Below, piece after piece: positions 10,823 through 19,465 of a stretch of 64,000 nucleotides of DNA. The notes under the pieces were generated by a model. It saw nothing but the letters and a program-made list of their open reading frames with translations. It did not search any database and had not been told where the DNA came from. The position numbers were made by a program, and so were the translations under genes. How positions within the stretch are numbered: the first letter of the stretch is position 1; the number at the start of each line of letters is the position of its first letter. This stretch comes from an uncultured Colwellia sp. (lineage in GTDB: Bacteria; Pseudomonadota; Gammaproteobacteria; Enterobacterales; Alteromonadaceae): contig CAJXQJ010000002.1 of NCBI GenBank assembly GCA_913058245.1, positions 1 through 64,000 on the forward strand, given 5' to 3'.

Positions 10823-10875
10823 ATTTTAAAACGATAATATCATAACGATATCCTGTGCAGAGATACACGAAAAGT

Positions 10876-11199
10876 TTACCCCGTTTTTTTACTGCCTCCT
10901 AAGCAGTTTGGCGATAACGGTGTATTCTCAGCATAGTAGTTCTGCCACTCTTTCTCAGTGTACGTGTGCAATGCTAAAGCATGAATTTTCTCAGCTAATT
11001 CATTTGCCAATATTGAATTAATAGCACGATGACGCTTAATTAAACGCTCACCTTCGAAATCTTCTGACACAATAATCACCTTAAAGTGTGATTCGCTACC
11101 CGGTGCGACATTGTGCATGTGGCTTTCATTAATGACATCTAGGTGAATGGGTGAAAAAGCAGAAAGTAATTTTTCTTCGATTACAGCTTCTATTGTCAT
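10876..11199 (-). CDS. bolA: BolA family protein
   Basis: BolA proteins are small class II KH-fold proteins that bind monothiol glutaredoxins through a shared 2Fe-2S cluster and also act as stress-linked transcription regulators of shape and division genes. The 107-residue protein has the family core: SHMHNVAPGSESHFKVIIVSEDFEG followed by LIKRHRAINSILANEL, with the cluster-ligand histidines, and a short unconserved tail ending KKTG. It lies near yajG and ampG as in enterobacteria (bolA-yajG-ampG), though here other genes intervene. Confidence 0.94.
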   Translation of the reverse strand: MTIEAVIEEKLLSAFSPIHLDVINESHMHNVAPGSESHFKVIIVSEDFEGERLIKRHRAINSILANELAEKIHALALHTYTEKEWQNYYAENTPLSPNCLGGSKKTG

Positions 11200-11334
11200 A
11201 TTATTTTCCCTGAGTTTGATCTGTTATAGATCACTATTAATTTTAGTCATTGTCGGTAATTATGCCATCTATTTAGAAGTCTGGCCGCGCAATTTTTATA
11301 TTTTTTACGCTTTTTTATTAAGGTTGGCTTAGCG

Positions 11335-11910
11335 CTAATATAGCACCTTCCTAAAAGTAAGATTGATACGTGGCATTATATTTCTACTTCTTTTTGGAAT
11401 GCAGTGCTGCCAATAGTGCTGCGTAGTGCCACGCATAATAAGTAAGCTACCTGGCGCTAATGCTAACGTCACTTTTTCTTTAGTCTTAATATGTTTAAGT
11501 TGAAAATCTCGTTCTGCACCTAAAGATAATGATGCAATAACTGGGTTAGTACCAAGCTCTATTTCATCATCACTATGCCAACCAACGCTGTCGCTTTGGT
11601 TTCGGTATAAATTCGCCAGCACCGCATTAAATTCATGCTGGCTATACTCACTGATTTTGCGCTGTACTTGCCTTAAAATTGGTGTAAGAGCTTGTGACTC
11701 AAGCGTCATATTAGAATATCGATAACTTAAATCATTATCACTGTACCATGCTTGTAATCGAGGGATTTTTATCTGTTTACCGAACATAAGAATATCATCA
11801 TGTCGCCACAATAATTTCTGGTGTAAATCATTAAAGAGTAAACTAGCCTGCTCAGCATTATAAAAATTACTCACATATTCGATATCAGCGTCGGGTAATG
11901 TTATTTTCAC
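11335..11910 (-). CDS. AlkB-like 2OG-Fe(II) dioxygenase (ALKBH2/3 type)
   Basis: Members of this family remove methyl groups from alkylated DNA or RNA bases by oxidation, using Fe(II) and 2-oxoglutarate. The 191-residue protein has the metal triad: His112 and Asp114 in WHSDDE, and His169 in TTQHYWQHCIPK. The 2-oxoglutarate-binding RINLTFR motif is at 181-187. PRLQAWYSD (near 50) and GAERDF (131-136) match the ALKBH2/3-like bacterial group more than E. coli AlkB itself. It stands alone on the minus strand, upstream of and divergent from rlmG. No Ada-type regulator is nearby. Confidence 0.9.
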   Translation of the reverse strand: MKITLPDADIEYVSNFYNAEQASLLFNDLHQKLLWRHDDILMFGKQIKIPRLQAWYSDNDLSYRYSNMTLESQALTPILRQVQRKISEYSQHEFNAVLANLYRNQSDSVGWHSDDEIELGTNPVIASLSLGAERDFQLKHIKTKEKVTLALAPGSLLIMRGTTQHYWQHCIPKRSRNIMPRINLTFRKVLY

Positions 11911-12021
11911 AATGCTTAAACCCTACATTAAAATAAATATTTCCTTAAATTTACCTTAGTTCTAGCCCGTAGTGGTAAATTTTGACACAATATCCGCCAC
12001 GCCAACTAGATTTAAGCAGCT

Positions 12022-13161
12022 ATGATCAGCCCTTTTATTATCAATGACAAAAATCTATTTCTAGATAGGTTTCCAACAGGCCAAGTTAATCGAAGCTTAC
12101 AAGCTTGGGATGCCGCCGATGAATACATCATTAATTACCTAACGCAAGAACAACTCGCGACATCTGAGAAGAAAATACTCATTTTCAATGATAATTTTGG
12201 TGCTCTTAGCTGTAACTTATCTCAACACCAACTATTTTGTGTTAACGACTCCTTCTTAAGTCAACAAGGAATCAGCCATAATTTAGAGCAAAATGGATTA
12301 TCAGGTAAAAATATTACCCTGTTAACAAGCCTAGATGAATTACCAACAAATGTTGATATTGTGCTGTTTAAGATTCCAAAAAGTAAAGGTTTACTTAGTT
12401 TCCAGTTGAGCCAAATTAAACAACAGTTAACTAACGATGTTACTTTTATTGCTGGTGATCGCGCTAAGGAAATTCATAGTTCAACATTAAAAGTATTTGA
12501 AAACTACTTAGGTACAACTAAAACATCATTAGCAGTAAAAAAAGCACGCTTAGTATTTAGCCAACTTGATAATAACAACGCTATTACCGCCAAACTCCCC
12601 ACACAGTGGTCTCTGGAGAATACCGAATTTACGATCAGCAATCATGCAAATGTTTACGCTAGAGAGAAATTAGATATTGGCGCTCGTTACTTTATACAAA
12701 ATTTACCTAAAGTTAGTGCCGGCAGCAAAGTTATTGATTTAGGCTGTGGCAATGGCGTTATTGGCTTAAGTGTACTGTCAAAACAACCTGAAGCTGATGT
12801 GCACTTTGTTGATGAGTCTTTTATGGCTATCGCCTCAGCTAAAAGCAATGTTACTGAAAACCTCCCTGAAGTAATTGAACATTGTCAATTTCAAGTTAAT
12901 GATTGCTTAACCAGTGTCGAAGGTGGCAGTGTCGATTTAATTTTATGTAACCCACCGTTTCATCAGCAAACGGCCACTACAGATCATATTGCATGGCAAA
13001 TGTTTAAAGATAGCCATAGAGTGTTGAAAAAAGGCGGTGAGCTACGCATCATAGGCAATAGACAATTATCCTATCACATAAAATTAAAAAGAATTTTTGG
13101 TAATGAAAAGCTTGTTGCAAGCAATGAAAAATTCGTTACTATTTCAGCAATAAAGCGCTAA
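12022..13161 (+). CDS. rlmG: 23S rRNA (guanine-N2)-methyltransferase RlmG
   Basis: RlmG adds a methyl group to the exocyclic N2 of G1835 in 23S rRNA with S-adenosylmethionine as donor. The 379-residue protein is full length. It has the degenerate N-terminal methyltransferase-like domain (LQAWDAADEYIINYL near residue 28) followed by the catalytic domain with SAM motif VIDLGCGNGVIGL (near 238) and catalytic CNPPFHQQ (near 311). NHANVYAREKLDIGARYFIQ is characteristic of RlmG as opposed to RsmC. No strong ribosome site is visible before the ATG. Confidence 0.95.
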   Translation: MISPFIINDKNLFLDRFPTGQVNRSLQAWDAADEYIINYLTQEQLATSEKKILIFNDNFGALSCNLSQHQLFCVNDSFLSQQGISHNLEQNGLSGKNITLLTSLDELPTNVDIVLFKIPKSKGLLSFQLSQIKQQLTNDVTFIAGDRAKEIHSSTLKVFENYLGTTKTSLAVKKARLVFSQLDNNNAITAKLPTQWSLENTEFTISNHANVYAREKLDIGARYFIQNLPKVSAGSKVIDLGCGNGVIGLSVLSKQPEADVHFVDESFMAIASAKSNVTENLPEVIEHCQFQVNDCLTSVEGGSVDLILCNPPFHQQTATTDHIAWQMFKDSHRVLKKGGELRIIGNRQLSYHIKLKRIFGNEKLVASNEKFVTISAIKR

Positions 13162-13189
13162 TAAAATTTATCTTATTTAAGGTATAAAA

Positions 13190-13759
13190 ATGCAATCTAG
13201 ATTTTTAAAAGTTTCAGCCGTGACTTTATCTTTACTACTTACAGCGTGTAGTACACCAATTAAAAACGTTATTGTTAACCCTGAATTGCTTGCAACAAAC
13301 AATAATGCCTATCAACAAAAACAAGCACAGATTAGCTTTACCGATTTACGTCGCGCTAATCATGTTGTGCAAGTATTGCGAACTAATGAAGCGGCAGAGT
13401 TATACTCTCCACAAGAGCCTTTAGTCAGTATTATTAATTCAGCGCTATCAGCTGGATTCAAAGCAAATGGCTTACAGCTTCAGCCATTAGCAGCGAATCA
13501 ATTTGAAATTATTATTGATAACGCCTTAATTAGTGTTCAACAAGAGTTAGTTAAATACAAAGCGCACAATGAAATTCAAATTCGCGTTATTGCAAAAAAT
13601 GGCCAAAAAACCTTAACTAAAACCTTTAAAATAACGGGAAATAGCAACGGTCCATTTAAGGCTGACATTGCTGTTTTAGAAAGAGATTTTAATCAGCAAT
13701 TGACTAAGCTTTTAACACAAATTACGCAGAACAAAGAGTTACAGCAGTTTATTAACTAG
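13190..13759 (+). CDS. YajG family lipoprotein
   Basis: This is a 189-residue lipoprotein with signal peptide MQSRFLKVSAVTLSLLLTAC (lipobox LLTAC, Cys20), so it is lipidated and probably goes to the outer membrane. The body matches the YajG pattern: a conserved LRRANHVVQVLR segment replaces the usual VVSVTG-type strand, and the C-terminus ends in a DFNQQLTKLLTQIT helix. The family's molecular function is unknown; in enterobacteria yajG sits between bolA and ampG. Here it is 28 bp after rlmG and 33 bp before a cyclophilin gene, on the same strand as ampG. The assignment rests partly on context. Confidence 0.75.
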   Translation: MQSRFLKVSAVTLSLLLTACSTPIKNVIVNPELLATNNNAYQQKQAQISFTDLRRANHVVQVLRTNEAAELYSPQEPLVSIINSALSAGFKANGLQLQPLAANQFEIIIDNALISVQQELVKYKAHNEIQIRVIAKNGQKTLTKTFKITGNSNGPFKADIAVLERDFNQQLTKLLTQITQNKELQQFIN

Positions 13760-13792
13760 AAACTCACGCAGATACATTGATGGATAAAAAAC

Positions 13793-14374
13793 ATGAGAAT
13801 CATTTCACTTTTATTGCTTTTATTAACACTTAGTGTTGGCGCTAATGAGTCAAAAATCGACCCAGACAACTTATTTCCACAGGTAAAGTTGGAAACATCA
13901 ATGGGAGTTATTATTGTTGAATTAGATCGTGTTCGTGCGCCAATTACCGTTGATAACTTTTTAACTTACGTTGTGAACGGTGAATACGACAATACAATAT
14001 TTCACCGCATCATGCCGGAGTTTATTGTTCAAGGTGGCGGCTATACTGAAGATTTCGAACTTAAAAAAGTCAACGAAAACATCATCAATGAATCTGGAAA
14101 CGGCCTTAAAAATGAAATAGGTACTATTGCAATGGCGAAAGAAAACCGTCCCCATACCGCTAATAGACAGTTTTTTTTCAATGTTGCAGACAACAGCAAT
14201 TTAGATCCGGGACGTCGTTGGGGTTATGCTGTTTTTGGAGCCATCACAGAGGGCGAAGAAGTTATTGAAGCAATGTCGAAAGTAGAAACAGATTATAATG
14301 ATGAAATGTCATGGGAAGATGTTCCTATCAAACCTGTTTTATTAATTAAAGCGACTTTATTACCCGCCACCTAG
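13793..14374 (+). CDS. Periplasmic peptidyl-prolyl cis-trans isomerase, cyclophilin type (PpiA-like)
   Basis: Cyclophilins speed cis-trans isomerisation of X-Pro bonds. This 193-residue protein has a cleavable signal (MRIISLLLLLLTLSVGA) and so acts in the periplasm on secreted proteins. The domain shows TIFHRIMPEFIVQGGG with the catalytic Phe-His-Arg set, and AMAKENRPHTANRQFFFNVADN, where the typical Ser of TADSAT/NSATSQ is Asn-Arg-Gln. WGYAVFGAITEGEEVI closes the fold. It is close to bacterial PpiA. It follows yajG closely and is probably cotranscribed. Confidence 0.92.
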   Translation: MRIISLLLLLLTLSVGANESKIDPDNLFPQVKLETSMGVIIVELDRVRAPITVDNFLTYVVNGEYDNTIFHRIMPEFIVQGGGYTEDFELKKVNENIINESGNGLKNEIGTIAMAKENRPHTANRQFFFNVADNSNLDPGRRWGYAVFGAITEGEEVIEAMSKVETDYNDEMSWEDVPIKPVLLIKATLLPAT

Positions 14375-14802
14375 AACCATATTGATTATTTCAAGTAACA
14401 TTAAGTGTATTAACAATAAACCTAGTTGATACACTTTATTCTATAATTACCCTGTACAAATATCTGTTCGCAAGAACTCTACGCTAATCTTAATTTAATT
14501 AAGTGCATGATTAAATTTAAATAATGTCAGTACCTTATATTAAATTGACAACATCAAATATTTCTTATAACGAGTAAAGCTTTCAAAGTGCCTTTAACTT
14601 TTCGTCATCATTAAATAACGATTACGTTCGTTAATTACATAGCCTCGCAGTAAAATTTACAATTTTGTACAAGTTTAATTTTGACAATTCACCATTTATC
14701 TACGATAACTAAGGAAAGCCGACCAGTAGCCACAGGCGTTATAAAATAAGCTATCAAGTAAAAATTTAGAATAAATTCAATTAAGAAGTTGCAGGGAACA
14801 TC
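14375..14802. other. Intergenic region with candidate promoter
   Basis: This 428-bp AT-rich gap lies between the cyclophilin gene and a small unknown gene. Apart from the promoter at 14681-14709 I see no gene, clear terminator or repeat. A small RNA cannot be excluded by eye. Confidence 0.4.
14681..14709 (+). promoter_or_regulatory. Candidate sigma-70 promoter
   Basis: A perfect -35 TTGACA is followed after 17 bases by GATAAC (4 of 6 matches to the -10 consensus), about 95 bp before the next start codon. Confidence 0.5.
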
Positions 14803-15132
14803 ATGATAATTGAGCAGTTTATCAATGAAAAAATCACGCAAATTAAAGTCTACATAGACGCTGTAGTTAATCATTCCATCCACTATACTGAATTGGATCA
14901 GTTTGTCGAAAATACTATGGCAGAATGGACATTACTTAACGTTAATGACGAGACACCAAGCAATGCCAGAGAAAGAGTTTTTTGGCATATAATGCATGAA
15001 CTCAGTTTACATAGTGCCAATGCTCTTGAAAGTAACTTATATTTCAAAAGTGAAATATCAACCTGCCTAGAATTCTTCTCAGGGGTTGGCAGTTACCCTA
15101 TTGACTGTATTGGTTGGCGCCCTATTCCATAA
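14803..15132 (+). CDS. Hypothetical protein, 109 residues
   Basis: I do not recognise this protein. It is probably a real gene: the ATG has a good AGGGA ribosome site 7 bases upstream, a candidate promoter precedes it, and the composition is that of a soluble acidic helical protein. Features are an amphipathic N-terminal helix (residues 1-30), a Trp-rich middle (EWTLLN, RVFWHIMHELSLHSANAL) and a C-terminus with two cysteines and GWRPIP. There is no signal peptide or membrane segment. It lies 139 bp before ampG on the same strand. Confidence 0.65.
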   Translation: MIIEQFINEKITQIKVYIDAVVNHSIHYTELDQFVENTMAEWTLLNVNDETPSNARERVFWHIMHELSLHSANALESNLYFKSEISTCLEFFSGVGSYPIDCIGWRPIP

Positions 15133-15271
15133 TTCAATAAAGTACACTAAAAAAGAAAACAAAAAACCTGACAAACTAATTCCTTAACCATCAAGATTAA
15201 ACTTCTGTTTACTAATACATTTTGGTAGCCTACAACTATTAGTTTATAGCATCCTTTAGGTTTTCTCCGTA

Positions 15272-16531
15272 ATGCAACCTCCAACCTTTAAACAAGCTAT
15301 CTTAAATCGGCGCATGCTGATTTGTATCTTTACCGGTTTCAGCTCTGGTTTACCACTATTTATACTATACCAACTTGTACCAGGTTGGCTGCGTTCTGAA
15401 GGTGTAAGCTTAACTGAAATTGGTTTATTTTCACTTATTGGCATTCCTTATGTTTGGAAGTTTATATGGTCGCCACTAATGGATCGTTATTCGCTACCGG
15501 TGCTTGGGCGACGACGCAGCTGGATGTTATTGACCCAAGTTTTATTATTATTTTCAATAGCTGGCTTTGGTTTTATTGATCCAGTAATGAATATTTGGAG
15601 CGTCGCATACTTAGCAGCTTCTGTAGCATTTTTTAGCGCTAGCCAAGATATTGTTCTAGACGCTTATCGTCGAGAGCTTTTACCTGAACACGAACTTGGC
15701 TTAGGCAATTCAATTCATGTACAAGCTTATCGTTTATCAGGATTAGTGCCAGGCTCACTGGCTTTTATTCTTGCTGATCACATTAGCTGGCAAGCCGTAT
15801 TTGTTATCGTTGCTGCATTTATGCTGATAGGTATTGGTTTAAGCTTAGCAATTAAAGAACTCAATACCGCCGAACAGGCCCCGAGAACACTCGAACAAGC
15901 AGTCGTACTACCATTCAAAGACTTTATTAACCGTCAAGGTATGAAAGCAGCGTTGCAAATTGTGCTATTCCTATTTCTTTATAAATTAGGCGACAATATG
16001 GCAACGGCTTTACAGACACCATTTTTTATTGACTTAGGTTTTACTAAAACAGAAATCGGCGTTGTTGCAAAGACGTCATCTATGATTGCTATGACCATAG
16101 GCTTAGCACTTGGCGGCTTAGTAATGGTAAAAATGAGCATTAATCGCGCCTTATGGTTATTTGGTTTTGTCCAAATAATCAGTATATTAGGCTTTGCTGC
16201 ACTTGCAGAAATTGGCCATAATACCTACGCTTTAGCTATGGCAATGGGCTTTGAATATTTAGGTGTTGGCTTAGGAGCGGCAGGTATTACCGCATTCATT
16301 GCAAAAAATACTAACCCTGCTTTTGCCGCAACGCAAATAGCTTTATTTACTGCTGTTGCAGCACTGCCTCGTACATTTGCTAATGCGACAACGGGAGTAA
16401 TTGTTGAACAAATTGGTTGGACAAATTTCTATTTTATTTGTACAGCTTTAGCAATACCTGGCATGCTAATGTTATTTAAAGTTGCACCTTGGCGAGAGCC
16501 TTCTCAAACAAAACAGCAGGAGAATGCGTAA
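15272..16531 (+). CDS. ampG: Muropeptide permease AmpG (MFS)
   Basis: AmpG imports GlcNAc-1,6-anhydroMurNAc peptides from the periplasm for peptidoglycan recycling, and in many bacteria it thereby sets the signal for beta-lactamase induction. The 419-residue protein has about 12-14 helices and the AmpG hallmarks FTGFSSGLPLFILYQLVPGWLRSEGV at the N-terminus, KFIWSPLMDRYSLPVLGRRRSW after the second helix, and SASQDIVLDAYRREL near residue 125. It lies in the broken bolA-yajG-ampG neighbourhood. A 56-residue membrane protein gene follows its stop codon. Confidence 0.93.
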   Translation: MQPPTFKQAILNRRMLICIFTGFSSGLPLFILYQLVPGWLRSEGVSLTEIGLFSLIGIPYVWKFIWSPLMDRYSLPVLGRRRSWMLLTQVLLLFSIAGFGFIDPVMNIWSVAYLAASVAFFSASQDIVLDAYRRELLPEHELGLGNSIHVQAYRLSGLVPGSLAFILADHISWQAVFVIVAAFMLIGIGLSLAIKELNTAEQAPRTLEQAVVLPFKDFINRQGMKAALQIVLFLFLYKLGDNMATALQTPFFIDLGFTKTEIGVVAKTSSMIAMTIGLALGGLVMVKMSINRALWLFGFVQIISILGFAALAEIGHNTYALAMAMGFEYLGVGLGAAGITAFIAKNTNPAFAATQIALFTAVAALPRTFANATTGVIVEQIGWTNFYFICTALAIPGMLMLFKVAPWREPSQTKQQENA

Positions 16532-16533
16532 GC

Positions 16534-16704
16534 ATGATAAGACTTTTTTTTCTAATCCCTTTATTAATGTGTGCAATTTGGTATTGGTATCTACAGAGCA
16601 ATAACTACACCATAAAACAAGGGCTAAAAGGTTTCGGTTACATTTTCGCTTTCAATGGTGTCATTATCGCGTTTTTCATTTTAATGTTATTTTTAACTAA
16701 TTAA
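16534..16704 (+). CDS. Small two-helix membrane protein linked to ampG
   Basis: This is a 56-residue hydrophobic protein starting MIRLFFLIPLLMCAIWYWYL. It has two predicted helices (about 2-17 and 34-53) joined by a short Lys-containing loop. I chose the ATG at 16534, two bases after the ampG stop, because AGGAG lies upstream inside the end of ampG and the longer frame from 16489 would overlap ampG. Close spacing means cotranscription and probably coupled translation with ampG. I do not recognise the family; a role as an AmpG partner is only a guess from position. Confidence 0.65.
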   Translation: MIRLFFLIPLLMCAIWYWYLQSNNYTIKQGLKGFGYIFAFNGVIIAFFILMLFLTN

Positions 16705-16783
16705 TGGCATATTCATAAACTAATATAAACTCAATTTAAACTGTATATTTTTGAGCTATTCATAAACAACTAAAGTAAAATAA

Positions 16784-18580
16784 ATGCAAACTAATATAAC
16801 AAAAGCGATGAACTACCTTAATCGTGGTGAATTTGATTCAGCATTAAACATATTCAAGCAACTAACAAGTTTGCAAGCAAAAAACCCACAACTTTGGCAT
16901 TTCCGAGCAGTATCAGAACGTAAGCTAGGTTTATTAAAAGCAAGTGAAAAGCACTTTCAAAAAGCACTTAAGTTAGCACCTAATCAGGCAGAAATAATTA
17001 ATGCCTACGGAAACTTATTAAGCCAATTAGAAAAAAAAGAGATGGCTAAGCAACAATTTAAGAAAGCAATTAAAATCAATCCTAACTACATCGACCCATA
17101 TTTAAACCTCGGAAACAATCTACTTAAAGAAGCTTCATATGAAGGAGCAAAAAATGCCTATACGCAAGTATTAACGCTTAATAAGGAAAATACAAATGCC
17201 AAAGTAGGTTTAGCTAAGTGCCTGAACAAAACTAATGACATTGAATCAGCTAAAAACATCTTAATTGAAGCGTTAAAAAGTAAGCCTGATAATGTGCAAT
17301 GCCTGCATTTACTCGGACAAATAGAAAAAGAGCAAGGTAATATTACGAATGCAAAGGAGCATTTTAATTTAATTTTGAAGCAACCTGGGTTGCATATAGA
17401 GACGAATAAAGCACTGGCAAGCTGTTTCCTTATCGAGCGAAATATTGAAGCTTCAGTTAATAAATACGAAAAAATCGTAAGAAATGCTCCGCTAGACTTT
17501 GATGCTCATAGCCAATTAAGCTTAATAAAGTGGTCAAAATCATTACCACTAAATGAATGTTTTTCTAATTATGACAATGCTATAGAAGAAACTAAATCAA
17601 CAGCACTTATGGGGCAATTAGGCAATAAATTGCTGCAAGCAAAAGAGTATAGAAAGGCCATTGAAATCGCTGATAAAATACTATTAATATCAGGTAGTGA
17701 CGCTGCAGCTTATATTATTAAATCAAACTCTTTAAGGGAATTAGGTGAGTTTGAAGAAGCGATATTAACCAGTAGCCAAGGCCTGAAAAAAAACAATAAA
17801 GATTTAGGCTTATTATACGAAAACGGCCATGCTTATATTGCGAATAGCAATGCCGTCGAAGCTTTAAAAATCTTTGATCAGCTATGTAAGTATAATCAAC
17901 ACAATTTAAGCTGTGTTACTTTAAAGTCCACAAGTTTGAAAATGCTTGGCAAAATTAAAGAGTATAACGAGCTATGTGACCCAAACAAATTTATTTACGT
18001 GTCAGAAATAACCCCTCCTCATGAAAGTAATTCACTTAGCGACTTCAATCTAAAACTTAACAACGAGTTAGTTCTTTTACATAGTAGTAAGCAACACCCT
18101 CTTGATCAGTCATTAATTAACGGCACACAAACAATTGGTGATTTGTTTCCTTCACGGGAGCATTTTATAAATTTGCTGGATATAGAAATAAACCATCATG
18201 TTCTACAATATATTAATAGTTTCGCAAAGACCAAAAGACATCCTTTTTTAAAGCGCCTTACAAAAAACTATAGGTATCAAGGTTCTTGGTCAGTACTATT
18301 ACAACAACAAGGTTTCCACAAGAATCACTATCACTCGGAAGGTTGGATCAGCGGTCCGTATTACAACCAGATCCCGAGTGCTGTAGAAAAAAATGGTGAA
18401 GGCTGGATTGAGTTTGGGATTCCCGAGTTTAATATGAGAGATAAGCTTGAAGCTGATTATATAGTTAAACCTCAGGATGGGTTATTAGTGCTATTTCCAT
18501 CTTATTTCTGGCATGGTACCAGAGCGTTTACCTCTGACGAGACAAGAACGACTGTGGCTTTTGATGTTGTTCCCCAGTAA
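16784..18580 (+). CDS. Tetratricopeptide-repeat protein with C-terminal 2OG-Fe(II) oxygenase-like domain
   Basis: This 598-residue protein has two parts. Residues about 1-390 are tandem tetratricopeptide repeats, visible from repeated patterns such as AEIINAYGNLLSQLEKKEMA and YIDPYLNLGNNLLKEASYE, a protein-protein interaction scaffold. Residues about 430-598 resemble the putative 2OG-Fe(II) oxygenase family found after TPRs in marine bacteria: HKNHYHSEGWISGPYY supplies the metal-ligand histidines, and LFPSYFWHGTRAFTSDETRTTVAFD supplies the distal His and the 2-oxoglutarate-binding Arg. There is no signal peptide, so it is probably cytosolic. It may hydroxylate a protein bound to its repeats, but no substrate is known. 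It has no obvious ribosome site and stands as a single gene. Confidence 0.8.
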   Translation: MQTNITKAMNYLNRGEFDSALNIFKQLTSLQAKNPQLWHFRAVSERKLGLLKASEKHFQKALKLAPNQAEIINAYGNLLSQLEKKEMAKQQFKKAIKINPNYIDPYLNLGNNLLKEASYEGAKNAYTQVLTLNKENTNAKVGLAKCLNKTNDIESAKNILIEALKSKPDNVQCLHLLGQIEKEQGNITNAKEHFNLILKQPGLHIETNKALASCFLIERNIEASVNKYEKIVRNAPLDFDAHSQLSLIKWSKSLPLNECFSNYDNAIEETKSTALMGQLGNKLLQAKEYRKAIEIADKILLISGSDAAAYIIKSNSLRELGEFEEAILTSSQGLKKNNKDLGLLYENGHAYIANSNAVEALKIFDQLCKYNQHNLSCVTLKSTSLKMLGKIKEYNELCDPNKFIYVSEITPPHESNSLSDFNLKLNNELVLLHSSKQHPLDQSLINGTQTIGDLFPSREHFINLLDIEINHHVLQYINSFAKTKRHPFLKRLTKNYRYQGSWSVLLQQQGFHKNHYHSEGWISGPYYNQIPSAVEKNGEGWIEFGIPEFNMRDKLEADYIVKPQDGLLVLFPSYFWHGTRAFTSDETRTTVAFDVVPQ

Positions 18581-18617
18581 TTTAAATGTCTAAATTATGA
18601 ATTGAAAAGAAGTTAAA

Positions 18618-18650
18618 ATAACGCTTATCTATCATGCCGATAAGCGTTAT
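18618..18650 (-). terminator. Terminator, probably bidirectional
   Basis: A 12-bp perfect stem (ATAACGCTTATC and complement) is followed by TTTT on the minus strand. It separates the convergent TPR/oxygenase and DUF1232 genes. Confidence 0.75.
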
Positions 18651-18674
18651 AGTTAATATCGATTTAGTGTATGC

Positions 18675-19223
18675 CTAAAAAATTGAACGGAAACCTGAGC
18701 GACCACGACGACGCGTCGAACGACGGTTTCTCATACGGCTGTGTAACTCTCGGCGCTTAGAGTCTAACCATTCCTCACGGGTGATAGTGGCATCACCACT
18801 TCGCCCTTCTTCACGGGTACGGTAATTACAAAACTCTAAAAATGCTTCAATATCGTCCTTAAGCTCTTCAGCAACAAGTTCTATCATGATTGCATCATCC
18901 AAGAAACCTAATACAGGAATATGATCAGGCACTAAATCTTCTGGGTCACTAAAATATGCTAACGCACTTAGCACATCAGCACGCTCTTCATCTGGAATTT
19001 TCCATTCAGAGTCTTCAATCATTGCTACTAATGTTTCTAGCTTTTGAATTCTTTCACTGACGAATGCAGGTACATCGCCTTTAACGTCTTCACTTAAGTT
19101 TTTTGCATTTGCTAATATTTCCGCTTCACTTAAGGTTTTCGCACCTGATTTTGCTTGTCTCATTACATCGCGAAAATGCTCTAAATCTGACTCTTTCAAC
19201 TCGAAGGTAACTTCAAATGCCAT
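18675..19223 (-). CDS. YkvA-like (DUF1232) protein with basic tail
   Basis: This 182-residue protein carries a DUF1232/YkvA segment: ALAYFSDPEDLVPDHIPVLGFLDDAIMIELV (about 87-117) has the family DxxDxxPD...GxxDD pattern. The function of the domain is unknown, and in other proteins it is often membrane associated. The first 80 residues are acidic and helical. The last 25 residues are strikingly basic (RMRNRRSTRRRGRSGFRSIF), which could bind nucleic acid or phospholipid head groups. A strong AGGAGA ribosome site precedes the ATG. It is a single gene with its own terminator. Confidence 0.8.
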   Translation of the reverse strand: MAFEVTFELKESDLEHFRDVMRQAKSGAKTLSEAEILANAKNLSEDVKGDVPAFVSERIQKLETLVAMIEDSEWKIPDEERADVLSALAYFSDPEDLVPDHIPVLGFLDDAIMIELVAEELKDDIEAFLEFCNYRTREEGRSGDATITREEWLDSKRRELHSRMRNRRSTRRRGRSGFRSIF

Positions 19224-19465
19224 TATAATTCTCCTACTATTTGGCTTTCTTTGATCAGTAACCCCTTAAATTTAACAGAACATTATCAATACAGCACTAA
19301 AGATATACAAAATTTTAACCATTTATTGTAAATAAACGAGCATTTTTCGGAAAAACCTTAAAGAATAAACGAAAATCTTCGTAAAAATGCTAAGGAAAAA
19401 TCTCATTTGCCTGAAAAACATTCAATGTTATTATGCTAAGTAACTGTTTTATTGCCGCAAATATT

